Made by a program: the position numbers and the translations under genes. Below are positions 1 to 7,573 of a stretch of 19,286 bases of DNA, one piece after another. Below the pieces are notes generated by a model. It was not told where the DNA came from. It did no database searches and saw only the letters and a list, made by a program, of their open reading frames with translations. This stretch comes from CAYVJW01 sp964451885 (lineage in GTDB: Bacteria; Patescibacteriota; Gracilibacteria; UBA4473): positions 1-19,286 of the forward strand of contig CAYVJW010000019.1 in the NCBI GenBank assembly GCA_964451885.1. Direction: 5' to 3'. The first letter of the stretch is position 1, and the number at the start of each line of letters is the position of its first letter.

Positions 1-46
1 CATTGATTTTGAAATAACGCGCCGAAATTACGTGTTTATGGAGACT

Positions 47-134
47 CCTTAGTGTTGTTAATATTCTCGACATGCTTAATTTGTCACATATTTTACATGA
101 AAAAAGAATTGACATGCTAAAAAAAACACTAAGG
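47..134. repeat. Inverted repeat with internal direct repeat upstream of the first gene
   Basis: A perfect 10-bp inverted repeat, CCTTAGTGTT at 47-56 and its complement at 125-134, encloses about 70 bp of AT-rich DNA. Inside it the octamer GACATGCT occurs twice in direct orientation, at 69-76 and 111-118. The right arm ends in AAGG, which may double as the ribosome binding site of the TTG start at 141. It could be an operator, a folded 5' leader or the ends of a small non-coding element. I see no coding sequence in the first 140 bases. Confidence 0.45.
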
Positions 135-140
135 ATGTGA

Positions 141-1052
141 TTGTTTTGTATCCAATTATATGAAATTATGGAATTCAGAATTGACGGCTTTCCTGACCAT
201 GCTCCTGACGAATATACAGATCTTGACTCAATCGCAGGTATTCTTTTTTCATCGTACTTGGCATTAAAGAGAGAAGATAGAATCAATCCATTAATAGATT
301 CTGATATAAGAAGAATCCGAGAAAAATTTTCGCAGATACAATTTTCTGACTATTGGGCAGATTTATTCGAAAAATTTAAAGTTAGTAATTCTGATGTAGT
401 AGGTCATTTTTCTCATAGAATTTTTCAGCATATTGAGAAATATGTAGGTAATGACTGTTTGATAGCAATCGCGGAAGAATTAGGATCGATGTTTCCATTT
501 CAAATGTTTTCAGCAAATTTTGACGTTCCGGATGTTGAAATTGATAAAAAGAATTCCCCTGATTTGAAAAAATTCCTCATAGATCTTAGGAATTCGTTTA
601 AGCAACAATCTTCAAAATTTCCGCCATTTGCGTGTGGTTCACTTAGAATTTCCGTTGGTTGGTTAAAACTTGCCGCTCATTTAGCAATTAATAGACCAAA
701 GAAGCACGCTGAAATTTTTCGGGAAGTGGAAAGTGCTTCTCGTTCAACACAAGAATTCTGGAACGCTCTACTTAATCAGGATCATCCGGCAGATGACGGG
801 AAATCTTCAGTTTTTAGACGAAATGAAAATATTGCAGTTGTTTCAGTTGTCGCAAAAATATTAGCAAAGCATTTTCCAGAGATTGTTGTAAGTCAGTTGT
901 TAGATTTAAATACAGAGATGAAAAGAGCTTTTGGACCTGCAAATAATACTATATCAACTGAAGCACGTAAGGTTTTGCTAGATAGAATTACATATTTAAC
1001 AGAAAATAGACAGAAAACAAGATCTTGTGCGAAGGACTTTTTAGTTTATTAA
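141..1052 (+). CDS. Hypothetical protein, mostly alpha-helical
   Basis: I do not recognise this 303-residue protein. It has no signal peptide, no clear membrane segment and no cysteine or nucleotide-binding motif that I can name; the sequence reads as a soluble, charged, largely helical protein. The start is uncertain. TTG at 141 has AAGGA five bases upstream, which is one of the few Shine-Dalgarno-like sequences in this window. The first in-frame ATG is at 168 (residue 10) and has none. The gene converges on the LOG-family gene, whose stop lies 25 bp beyond. It stands apart from the biosynthetic genes that follow and has an inverted repeat just upstream, so it could be an accessory gene, but nothing proves transfer. 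Coding is supported by an unbroken frame of more than 900 bp in AT-rich DNA. Confidence 0.7.
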   Translation: MFCIQLYEIMEFRIDGFPDHAPDEYTDLDSIAGILFSSYLALKREDRINPLIDSDIRRIREKFSQIQFSDYWADLFEKFKVSNSDVVGHFSHRIFQHIEKYVGNDCLIAIAEELGSMFPFQMFSANFDVPDVEIDKKNSPDLKKFLIDLRNSFKQQSSKFPPFACGSLRISVGWLKLAAHLAINRPKKHAEIFREVESASRSTQEFWNALLNQDHPADDGKSSVFRRNENIAVVSVVAKILAKHFPEIVVSQLLDLNTEMKRAFGPANNTISTEARKVLLDRITYLTENRQKTRSCAKDFLVY

Positions 1053-1077
1053 TTTATTTTTTTAATTTCCGTGAATA

Positions 1078-1737
1078 CTATTTTTTTGCCTTTTTTTCAA
1101 TTTTCGTAACCACTCCGGTACTTTTCACCAGATAATCATCAAGAACGGCTGAAACTTCTACTTTTTTGATGAGTGTTAGTAGTTTTTTTACCAGTACTTT
1201 GGGATCGGATGAAAAAACTATTCGATTTGTCACTTTCCTGTGGGAATATTTTATTATTTCTTTTATATGTGATCCGATTCCGTTGTGTCCGCTTAATATT
1301 CCGATTGGTTTTCCTTCGGCATAAGCTATAGTGAATTCGTTTAGGGTTCCGATTCCGCCGGGGAGGATTATAACGCCGTTAGATGAGCGGACGTTTATCA
1401 GGGAGTGGTGTAGTACTCCTAGACCTGTGAATAAAAATCCGTCATAATGTTCTATTGGAGATTTGTATTTTTTTAGGTGAGAGATGATGGAAATGGCTGG
1501 AGAAATCCCATATGTTTTACCTCCGGATGCCCTTGCTGCTTTTGCGGCTTCGTCTGGCAGTCCGGGGCCTGTTCCAGTGACCAGTATTGCTTTATTTATG
1601 GCTACTTGCCGTCCTATTTCTCGGGAGGTTTTTATGTTTTTTTTACTTTTTATCATGCAGCCGGATGCGGAACCGGCTATGCATATGCGGGGTTCGTAAT
1701 GCGGGATGATATCAAATATGTTTTTTGCTTTTGTCAT
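1078..1737 (-). CDS. LOG-family (lysine decarboxylase-like) Rossmann-fold protein
   Basis: 219 residues. The strand-loop ICIAGSASG near residues 18-26, a glycine-rich TGTGPGLPDEAAKAA (about 54-68) and the signature PGGIGTLNEF (about 126-135) are the features of the LOG / SLOG family, in which PGGxGTxxE forms the nucleotide-phosphate site. Characterised LOG enzymes are phosphoribohydrolases releasing bases from nucleoside monophosphates; others in the superfamily bind nucleotides only. The substrate here cannot be read from sequence. The lysine decarboxylase label found on relatives is historical. It lies 66 bp downstream of the carB half on the same strand, where the second half of carB might have been expected. 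The last residues are lysine-rich. No Shine-Dalgarno precedes the ATG. Confidence 0.85.
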   Translation of the reverse strand: MTKAKNIFDIIPHYEPRICIAGSASGCMIKSKKNIKTSREIGRQVAINKAILVTGTGPGLPDEAAKAARASGGKTYGISPAISIISHLKKYKSPIEHYDGFLFTGLGVLHHSLINVRSSNGVIILPGGIGTLNEFTIAYAEGKPIGILSGHNGIGSHIKEIIKYSHRKVTNRIVFSSDPKVLVKKLLTLIKKVEVSAVLDDYLVKSTGVVTKIEKKAKK

Positions 1738-1803
1738 TTTTTTGTTTTCTGTTTATGATAATAGAATCAGAAGAACAACACAAAGAGATTACTTGTCAAG
1801 CCT

Positions 1804-3447
1804 CTAGATATCATTCTTTTCCCCATGATAAGTAGTATATAAATAATTCGTCTGAGCGGGGAATTCTGCGGCAAGTGTATCGATTTGTTTCGTTACGGGC
1901 TGAATCTTGTATTTTGTCCTCAATTTCCGTATTTCTTCGAATTTTTTATGAGTGAGTCGGGCAATTTCCGGGTCGGAAAAACCAAGTTTTTTGGATTCTC
2001 TTAAGTTTGTCTCAATGAGGGATTCTTTTTGCAGTTTTTGTCCGTGATTAGTGATTCGTTCAATTTGATACAGAAACCATCGGTCGATTTTTGTCATTTC
2101 CCATATTTCTTCTACGGAAAATGTTTTTTTCCAGAGGCCTTGGGCGATGGCGAATATGCGGAGGGGGGAGGGGACGCGTATGGCTTCTTTCAGTTCTTTT
2201 TTGTTTTTAAACTTTACAGGAGAATCCAATATGCCTTCCGAGCTGATGGCCAACATTCTTATAGCTTTTTGAACGCATTCGGGAAAAGTTCTGCCCAGGG
2301 CCATTACTTCTCCGACGGATTTCATTTCGGCGGAGATTTCGTGGGATACTTTTCGGAATTTTTGCAGATCCCAGCGCGGTATTTTTAGGGCTATATAGTC
2401 AAGTGCCGGTTCAAAGAATGAGGTCGTGACTTTTGTTATGGCGTTGGGGATTTCGGGGAGGGATTTGCCGATAATTATCTCTGCAGCTATTGCGGCCAGG
2501 GGGTATCCGGTGGCTTTTGAGGCGAGGGCGGAGCTTCGGGAAAGTCGTGCGTTGACTTCGATTACGCGATATTCATGTGGATCGTTTGGATCCAGGGCGT
2601 ACTGAATATTGCATTCGCCTATAATACCCAGGTGGCGGATGGTTTTTATGGCTATGGTTCTCAGTATTTGGTACTCTTGGTTGGAGAGGGTCATGGAGGG
2701 GGATATCACGATGGATTCTCCGGTGTGAATACCGAGCGGATCGAAGTTTTCCATATTTACGACGGTGATGGCGTTGTCTTTTGTATCGCGCACTACTTCG
2801 TATTCGATTTCTTTCCAGCCTCTGAGGTCTTCTTCGACTAATAATTGGTTAGAAAAGGCAAAGGCTTCTTTCGCCATTTGTTCGAATGAATCTTCATTTT
2901 CACAAAATCCCGACCCTTTTCCGCCCAACGCAAATCCGGCTCGCATAATGAGTGGGAATCCTATTTTATTAGCGGCGGCTTTGGCGTTTTTTATGTTTTC
3001 TGCAGCAATGGAACGGGGGGTTTTTACGTCGATTTCTTTGAGTTTTTTAACAAAAATTTCCCGGTCTTCAGTAGCCTGGATAACGGAGACAGGCGTGCCC
3101 AGGACTTTTATGCCGTATTTTTTGAGAATACCTTTTTCTTTGAGTTTTAGGCCGCAGTTGAGAGCTGTTTGTCCGCCGAAGGAGAGGGCTAAAGCATCCG
3201 GTTTTTCGCGGACGATTACTTTTTCGACGAATTCGGTGGTGATGGGGAGGAAATATACTTTGTCGGCTGTAGTTTCTTTTGAGGCAAAGGATTCGGGGTC
3301 GGTTTGGACGGTAGCGATGTTTGGGTTGACGAGTATGACTTCGTGTCCGGCGGTTTTGAAGGTTTTGATGGCTTGTGAGCCGGAGTAGTCAAATTCGCCT
3401 GCTTCACCGATTTTTAGAGCTCCCGATCCCAAGAGAAGGATTTTCAT
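1804..3447 (-). CDS. carB: Carbamoyl-phosphate synthase large subunit, N-terminal half only
   Basis: 547 residues matching the first half of CarB, the carboxyphosphate-forming synthetase unit of the enzyme that makes carbamoyl phosphate for pyrimidines and arginine. The order is a pre-ATP-grasp domain (GSGALKIGEAGEFDYSGSQA, 7-26, then NPNIATVQTD), an ATP-grasp domain (KTPRSIAAENI onward, MRAGFALGGKGSGF, and the metal-site region VIEVNARLSRSSALASKATG), and the helical oligomerisation domain (about 400-547). The protein stops just after PVTKQIDTLAAEF...YLYTTY, which is where the two halves join in one-piece CarB of about 1,070 residues. The carbamate-phosphorylating half is not in this window. 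Split CarB is known from Methanocaldococcus and Aquifex, so this may be a working two-gene form. A clean stop at the domain boundary argues against random truncation. Confidence 0.93.
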   Translation of the reverse strand: MKILLLGSGALKIGEAGEFDYSGSQAIKTFKTAGHEVILVNPNIATVQTDPESFASKETTADKVYFLPITTEFVEKVIVREKPDALALSFGGQTALNCGLKLKEKGILKKYGIKVLGTPVSVIQATEDREIFVKKLKEIDVKTPRSIAAENIKNAKAAANKIGFPLIMRAGFALGGKGSGFCENEDSFEQMAKEAFAFSNQLLVEEDLRGWKEIEYEVVRDTKDNAITVVNMENFDPLGIHTGESIVISPSMTLSNQEYQILRTIAIKTIRHLGIIGECNIQYALDPNDPHEYRVIEVNARLSRSSALASKATGYPLAAIAAEIIIGKSLPEIPNAITKVTTSFFEPALDYIALKIPRWDLQKFRKVSHEISAEMKSVGEVMALGRTFPECVQKAIRMLAISSEGILDSPVKFKNKKELKEAIRVPSPLRIFAIAQGLWKKTFSVEEIWEMTKIDRWFLYQIERITNHGQKLQKESLIETNLRESKKLGFSDPEIARLTHKKFEEIRKLRTKYKIQPVTKQIDTLAAEFPAQTNYLYTTYHGEKNDI

Positions 3448-3484
3448 CGATGCTGATTGTAATGATGAAGAGGGGGATTATCAA

Positions 3485-4123
3485 TTACAAATTTGAATTT
3501 TTTCGAAATGTTATCAAATGTTGGATAAATTCATCAATGTTTACTTTTTTTATCTGAGATTGATTCCAGTTTGTGTACAAATGAACGGCAAGATAAAATT
3601 CGTCTAAAACGCCTATTTTGCTTTTATCTTTAAGCAGGCTTTCCAAATAATCGGGAGTATTAAATTCTGCTTCAACTTTTGCTCTTAATTTTTCCGTTTG
3701 TTCCTCATAATTTCCAACGGTTGGCAGTTCATATTTTAAAAGTAATCTAATAAAAGCGCTTGGATTAGCAATTTCTATTGTGGCAGTTTTGGTTTTTTCA
3801 AGTTTTTCGGCTACTGGAGCAGGATACATATCCAGATTTTGCTTCCTTAATTCATGATGTTTTAAAAGAACTCGATGATGTTTTTCTACAAAAAAATAAT
3901 CAAATTCCAGCAGTATTGCTGCACTTTCGATAGGTAAAGTTTGGAGTATGAAATAAGAAATGGTTTTTGAAGGTTGTGCTAGGAGTAAATTTTTTATTTT
4001 TGATATCAATTGCGCTTCTTCCAAATGTTCAATATCTGTTATTATACCTCCAAAGTGTTCCCATACGTGTTTCAGGATGATTCTCCATTGGGGAGTTGAG
4101 TTTTCTGTGGGATGATTTTGCAT
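3485..4123 (-). CDS. Hypothetical protein
   Basis: Not recognised. The frame is open from a GTG at 4153, but a strong promoter (TTGACA, 17 bp, TATAAG) has its -10 box on that very GTG. The first usable start is therefore the ATG at 4123, giving 212 residues and a leader of about 23 nt. No Shine-Dalgarno is visible. The protein looks soluble and helical, with a hydrophobic stretch FILQTLPIESAAILLEFDYFF near the first third, a charged middle (VAEKLEKTKTATIEIANP) and an aromatic, polar C-terminus (DEFYLAVHLYTNWNQSQI). There are no cysteines or obvious catalytic motifs. It lies 37 bp upstream of the carB half on the same strand and is divergent from valS. Confidence 0.72.
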   Translation of the reverse strand: MQNHPTENSTPQWRIILKHVWEHFGGIITDIEHLEEAQLISKIKNLLLAQPSKTISYFILQTLPIESAAILLEFDYFFVEKHHRVLLKHHELRKQNLDMYPAPVAEKLEKTKTATIEIANPSAFIRLLLKYELPTVGNYEEQTEKLRAKVEAEFNTPDYLESLLKDKSKIGVLDEFYLAVHLYTNWNQSQIKKVNIDEFIQHLITFRKNSNL

Positions 4124-4152
4124 TATTAAATTTGGTTGTAAAATGTAATCCA

Positions 4153-4181
4153 CTTATATATAAAAAATAACAAAATGTCAA
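4153..4181 (-). promoter_or_regulatory. Near-consensus sigma70-type promoter for the gene at 3485-4123
   Basis: On the minus strand TTGACA (4181-4176) is followed by a 17-bp spacer and TATAAG (4158-4153). This matches the consensus at 11 of 12 positions with ideal spacing. Transcription should begin near 4146, which rules out the GTG at 4153 as start codon. It is back-to-back with the valS promoter. Confidence 0.75.
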
Positions 4182-4183
4182 TA

Positions 4184-4211
4184 TTTACTAGTATTTTATA
4201 TTGTTTATAAT
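4184..4211 (+). promoter_or_regulatory. valS promoter abutting the start codon
   Basis: TTTACT (4184-4189), a 16-bp spacer, then a perfect TATAAT (4206-4211). The expected start of transcription is about 4218, only some five bases before the ATG at 4223, so the mRNA would be leaderless or nearly so. No Shine-Dalgarno could fit in that leader. Confidence 0.6.
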
Positions 4212-4222
4212 CTGTGTTAAAC

Positions 4223-7200
4223 ATGCAAAAAAATTACGATCATTTCGATTCTGAAAAAAATATATATGCACAATGGGAAAAGTCTGGGCGGATGCGAGGG
4301 GACGCAAATTCTGATAGGCCGCCGTTTGTCATTTCATTGCCACCGCCAAATGTTACGGGGCAGCTGCATCTTGGGCATGCGGCTATGCTGGCGATTGAGG
4401 ACATTCTAATCCGTTTTAAACGTATGAATGGATATGAATCCCTTTGGGTTCCGGGGACGGATCATGCTGCTATAGCTACGGAGAATGTAGTGATCAAGCA
4501 TTTGGGGCTGAAATCCCGGGAGGAACTCAGCCGGGAGGATTTTTTAGCGGAATGTCGGAAGTTTGCGGCGGAGAAACATGATACGATTATCAACCAGACG
4601 AAAAAGATGGGGTCGTGGCTCGATTGGTCGCGGGAGGCGTATACTTTTGATGAAGCTCGAAATCACGCAGTAAATACGATTTTTAAGCAGCTTTATGATG
4701 ATGGCTTAATCGTTCGGGGGCATCGAATGATTAACTGGTCCACGGGAGCTCAGTCTGTGCTGGCGGATGATGAGCTGGACTGGGAGGAGAGGAAAGAGTC
4801 TTTTTTTTATATCAAATGTGGGCCATTTATTATCGGGACGGCTAGGGCGGAGACTAAGTGTTCGGATTCTCCGATTATTGTTAATCCGCATGGAACGTAC
4901 TTAAAATTAATTAGAAATTCTCATTCGAGTCCGATCGAAGCTCTTCCCTCAGAGTCGAGGACTAAATTTAAAATTAAAAATAATGAAGAGGAGTATTTAA
5001 TTCTTTCGAAGTATGCTTGGGAGCATGATAAGTTGTTTGCAAATTTGAGGGAAGAATATGAAGTGGTGGAAGAAGTAGTAGGGAGGGATTTGGTGGGGCA
5101 GAAATTTGAGTATGAAACTTATGCGGGGAAGCGTAAATTTTGGGTTATTGCTGATTTTATGATTGATATGGAGAAGGGGAGTGGGGCTATGACTATTTCT
5201 GCGAGTCATTCGGAGGATGACTATGAGTTGGCGACTCGATTGAATTTGAAAGAGCTTTTTTTCACAAAAATAGATCTCAACGGTCGTATGACGAGTATGG
5301 CGGGGAAGTGTGAGGGATTGACTGTTGAGGAGGCGAGAAAGAAGGCTGTGGAGATTATGCGGAAAAAAGGATTGCTTATTTCGGAAAATAAAAATTATAT
5401 GCATCGGGTGCCTCTCTGTTATCGGAGTAATTGTGTAGTGGAGCCGATGGTTTCCCAACAGTGGTTTATATCGGTGGAGAAAGAGTTTATGGATAAGTGG
5501 TCAAGAAAGAAGACGACTTTAAAAAAGTTAACTCAGGAAGCGGTTCGTGATGGACATGTAAAGATAATCCCAAAACACTTTGAAAAGACTTATTTCCAAT
5601 GGATTGATAATCTGCGTGATTGGTGTATCTCTCGTCAGATCTGGTGTGGACATCGGATTCCGGTGTGGTATGATGAAGAAGGAGAGATTCATTTGCCGGA
5701 AGAAAGAATTGTTATTCTAGCTCGGCATGGAGAAAGTGAGTGGAATAAGAACAAAATTATTCAAGGCGCTTACAAGGAGGGGAATCCGCTTACAGGGAAG
5801 GGGATGAAACAAGCCAAAAAGCTTGCTCAATCTTTAAAAGCAAAAGGGATTACAAAAATTATTGCTTCGGACTTGGAACGGGCGAAACAAACATCAGAAA
5901 TTATTGCAAAAGAACTGGATTTGGAAGTAGAAATCTGGCCGGAACTCAGGGAAGTTGGTTTTGGGGAATTTGAAGGTGGGACGTATTCAGACTATGCGGG
6001 AAAGGAAGTTTCAGAATTTGAATATTCAGTAATGGCTGAAAAAATTGTAAATAAGGATCCGGAAATGGAGTCTTTGGAGTCTATTTATGAACGCATTCAA
6101 AAAGCTGATAAGAAATTTAAGAAACTTAATACTAGTGAGAAAGTTTTAGTTATTTCTCATGGAGCATTTCTTGGATTCATGCATGCGTTAAGAAAAGATG
6201 TACCTAAGACGCATTTAATCGAATTTTTTAAATCATGGGATCCTAGGAATGGAGAATTTCAAGCGTTAACGGTATTAATAAATCCACAAGGAAAAAATCT
6301 AAAACAAGATGAGGATACGCTTGATACTTGGTTTTCCAGTGCTTTGTGGCCATTCTCTATATTGGGTTGGCCCAATGAATCAGATCCGGATTTTCAGAAA
6401 TTTTATCCTAATGATGTGCTCGAAACTGGCCATGATATTTTGTTTTTTTGGGTAGCGCGCATGATTATGTTTGGCCGATATGCTACGGGAAAATATCCGT
6501 TTCATACGACTTATTTGCATGGACTTGTTTGTGATGAGCATGGAAAAAAGATGTCCAAATCTAAAGGAAATGGGATTGATCCGTTGGAGGTGATTAAAGA
6601 ATATGGAGCCGATGCGGTTCGCCTTTCACTGGTAATTGGAACTTCTCCCGGAAACCCGATTCCGTTGGGGAAGGCGAAGATTTCTGGGTATAGATACTTT
6701 GTAAATAAATTATGGAACGCGGGACGTTTCACTTTGATTAAAAATGAAAAATCTTTCTATGCAAAAGCTTCGCCGAACAGGTTAAGAATTAAAAATGAAA
6801 AACAAGAACCAAAATGTTTAGCTGATAAATGGATTCTTGCTCGATTTTCGAAAATATCACAGGAAATTACTGAACATTTAGAGAAATATGAGATTTCAGC
6901 TGCGGGGGATAAGATTTATCATTTTGTGTGGGATGAGTTTTGCGATTGGTATTTGGAGGCGCATAAGGTGGATCCGAATCCGGAATTTTTGTGTTGGATT
7001 TATTTTGAAATTCTGACTCTTGTTCATCCTCTTTGCCCTTTTGTTACAGAAAGTATTTATCAGCAGTTTTGGGGTAACGAAGAAAGTTTGATGAACCGGG
7101 ATTTTCCTCGCGTTGATTTTGAGGATGATACAGCGGTGGGAAATTTCAAGAAACTTCAGGATATTGTGACTGAGATTCGAAAGGTGCGAAGTGATAAAAA

Positions 7201-7573
7201 GTTGAATCCGAAAGATAAGATTGTGGTAAGAATTGCAACAGAATCTGAATCTTTGCTGGAAAATACAGAAATCATAAAAGTCCTGGCTAATCTTTCTTCA
7301 TGTGAGGTGGGAGAAAAGTTTGAGAAATCGGAAGGAGCGGTAGTTGTTTTGGTGGGAGGGATGGAGATTTTTGTAGAGCTTCCTTTTGATGAGAAGGTAG
7401 AAAAGGCACGTTTGGAAAAAGAAAGAGAAGAACTTCGGCAGAAAATTGAGTTATTAGAGGGAAGATTGGCTAATAAAAGTTATATTGAAAAAGCTCCGAA
7501 ACATTTGGTGGAGCAGACGAGGAGGGAATTGGAGGAGGAGAAGAAGAAGTTGAAAAAGCTAAAAACAGTTTAG
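4223..7573 (+). CDS. valS: Valyl-tRNA synthetase with an inserted histidine-phosphatase domain
   Basis: Class I synthetase charging tRNA-Val. Using ATG 4223 (a GTG at 4214 lies upstream of the likely transcription start) it has 1,116 residues; family members usually have about 880-950. Seen: PPPNVTGQLHLGHA with HLGH at 49-52; a CP1 editing domain from about 195; CISRQIWCGHRIPVWY ending at 483; DEDTLDTWFSSALWPFSILGWP from 696; KMSKS at 776-780; a helical anticodon-binding domain; and the C-terminal coiled-coil arm typical of ValRS. Between about 490 and 695 sits a complete histidine-phosphatase domain (separate entry). The editing motif reads GTARAET where most ValRS have TTRPET. Two low-complexity insertions occur, in the editing domain (nt 4900-4990) and before LADKWIL (nt 6737-6802). 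The gene shares four bases with the ispE stop. Confidence 0.96.
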   Translation: MQKNYDHFDSEKNIYAQWEKSGRMRGDANSDRPPFVISLPPPNVTGQLHLGHAAMLAIEDILIRFKRMNGYESLWVPGTDHAAIATENVVIKHLGLKSREELSREDFLAECRKFAAEKHDTIINQTKKMGSWLDWSREAYTFDEARNHAVNTIFKQLYDDGLIVRGHRMINWSTGAQSVLADDELDWEERKESFFYIKCGPFIIGTARAETKCSDSPIIVNPHGTYLKLIRNSHSSPIEALPSESRTKFKIKNNEEEYLILSKYAWEHDKLFANLREEYEVVEEVVGRDLVGQKFEYETYAGKRKFWVIADFMIDMEKGSGAMTISASHSEDDYELATRLNLKELFFTKIDLNGRMTSMAGKCEGLTVEEARKKAVEIMRKKGLLISENKNYMHRVPLCYRSNCVVEPMVSQQWFISVEKEFMDKWSRKKTTLKKLTQEAVRDGHVKIIPKHFEKTYFQWIDNLRDWCISRQIWCGHRIPVWYDEEGEIHLPEERIVILARHGESEWNKNKIIQGAYKEGNPLTGKGMKQAKKLAQSLKAKGITKIIASDLERAKQTSEIIAKELDLEVEIWPELREVGFGEFEGGTYSDYAGKEVSEFEYSVMAEKIVNKDPEMESLESIYERIQKADKKFKKLNTSEKVLVISHGAFLGFMHALRKDVPKTHLIEFFKSWDPRNGEFQALTVLINPQGKNLKQDEDTLDTWFSSALWPFSILGWPNESDPDFQKFYPNDVLETGHDILFFWVARMIMFGRYATGKYPFHTTYLHGLVCDEHGKKMSKSKGNGIDPLEVIKEYGADAVRLSLVIGTSPGNPIPLGKAKISGYRYFVNKLWNAGRFTLIKNEKSFYAKASPNRLRIKNEKQEPKCLADKWILARFSKISQEITEHLEKYEISAAGDKIYHFVWDEFCDWYLEAHKVDPNPEFLCWIYFEILTLVHPLCPFVTESIYQQFWGNEESLMNRDFPRVDFEDDTAVGNFKKLQDIVTEIRKVRSDKKLNPKDKIVVRIATESESLLENTEIIKVLANLSSCEVGEKFEKSEGAVVVLVGGMEIFVELPFDEKVEKARLEKEREELRQKIELLEGRLANKSYIEKAPKHLVEQTRRELEEEKKKLKKLKTV
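5706..6290 (+). other. Histidine-phosphatase (phosphoglycerate mutase-like) domain inside ValS
   Basis: About 195 residues in frame with valS, closest by eye to the CobC/GpmB type. All catalytic landmarks are present: RHGESEWN with Arg501 and nucleophile His502; QGAYKEGNPLTGKGMKQA; SDLERAKQT with Arg553; ELREVGFGEFEG with acid Glu577; and VISHGAFLG with His646. It replaces the short variable segment that in ordinary ValRS joins the GHRIPVWY strand to the DEDxLDTWFSS strand. There is no stop, frameshift or intein splice motif. The domain is therefore probably active as a phosphatase tethered to the synthetase; its substrate is unknown. Confidence 0.92.
6737..6802 (+). repeat. 15-bp direct repeats bounding a 17-codon insertion in valS
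   Basis: ATTAAAAATGAAAAA occurs at 6737-6751 and again at 6788-6802, exactly 51 bp apart, so the frame is kept. The repeats encode IKNEK twice, with SFYAKASPNRLR between them. This falls in a linker between the catalytic core and the LADKWIL helix of the anticodon-binding domain, where family members vary. It looks like a duplication or a small in-frame inserted element. Confidence 0.7.

Noticed and set aside
1791..1800. TTGACA (minus strand) at the carB stop as a promoter for the LOG gene
   Set aside because: No -10 box lies 15-19 bp downstream; the next TATTAT-like sequence is about 30 bp away. CTTGTCAAG there is a short chance palindrome.
2765..3388. 207-codon plus-strand open frame opposite carB
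   Set aside because: It lies wholly antisense to a well-conserved enzyme; the protein has no coherent motif. Shadow of carB.
4997..5458. 153-codon minus-strand frame opposite valS
   Set aside because: Antisense to the conserved CP1 region, His/Ile/Pro-rich with no family features.
5706..6290. Insertion in ValS as an intein or a separate gene within a gene
   Set aside because: There is no Cys/Ser/Thr splice start or terminal His-Asn, and the sequence is a recognisable phosphatase in frame with both synthetase flanks. No stop or internal start separates it.
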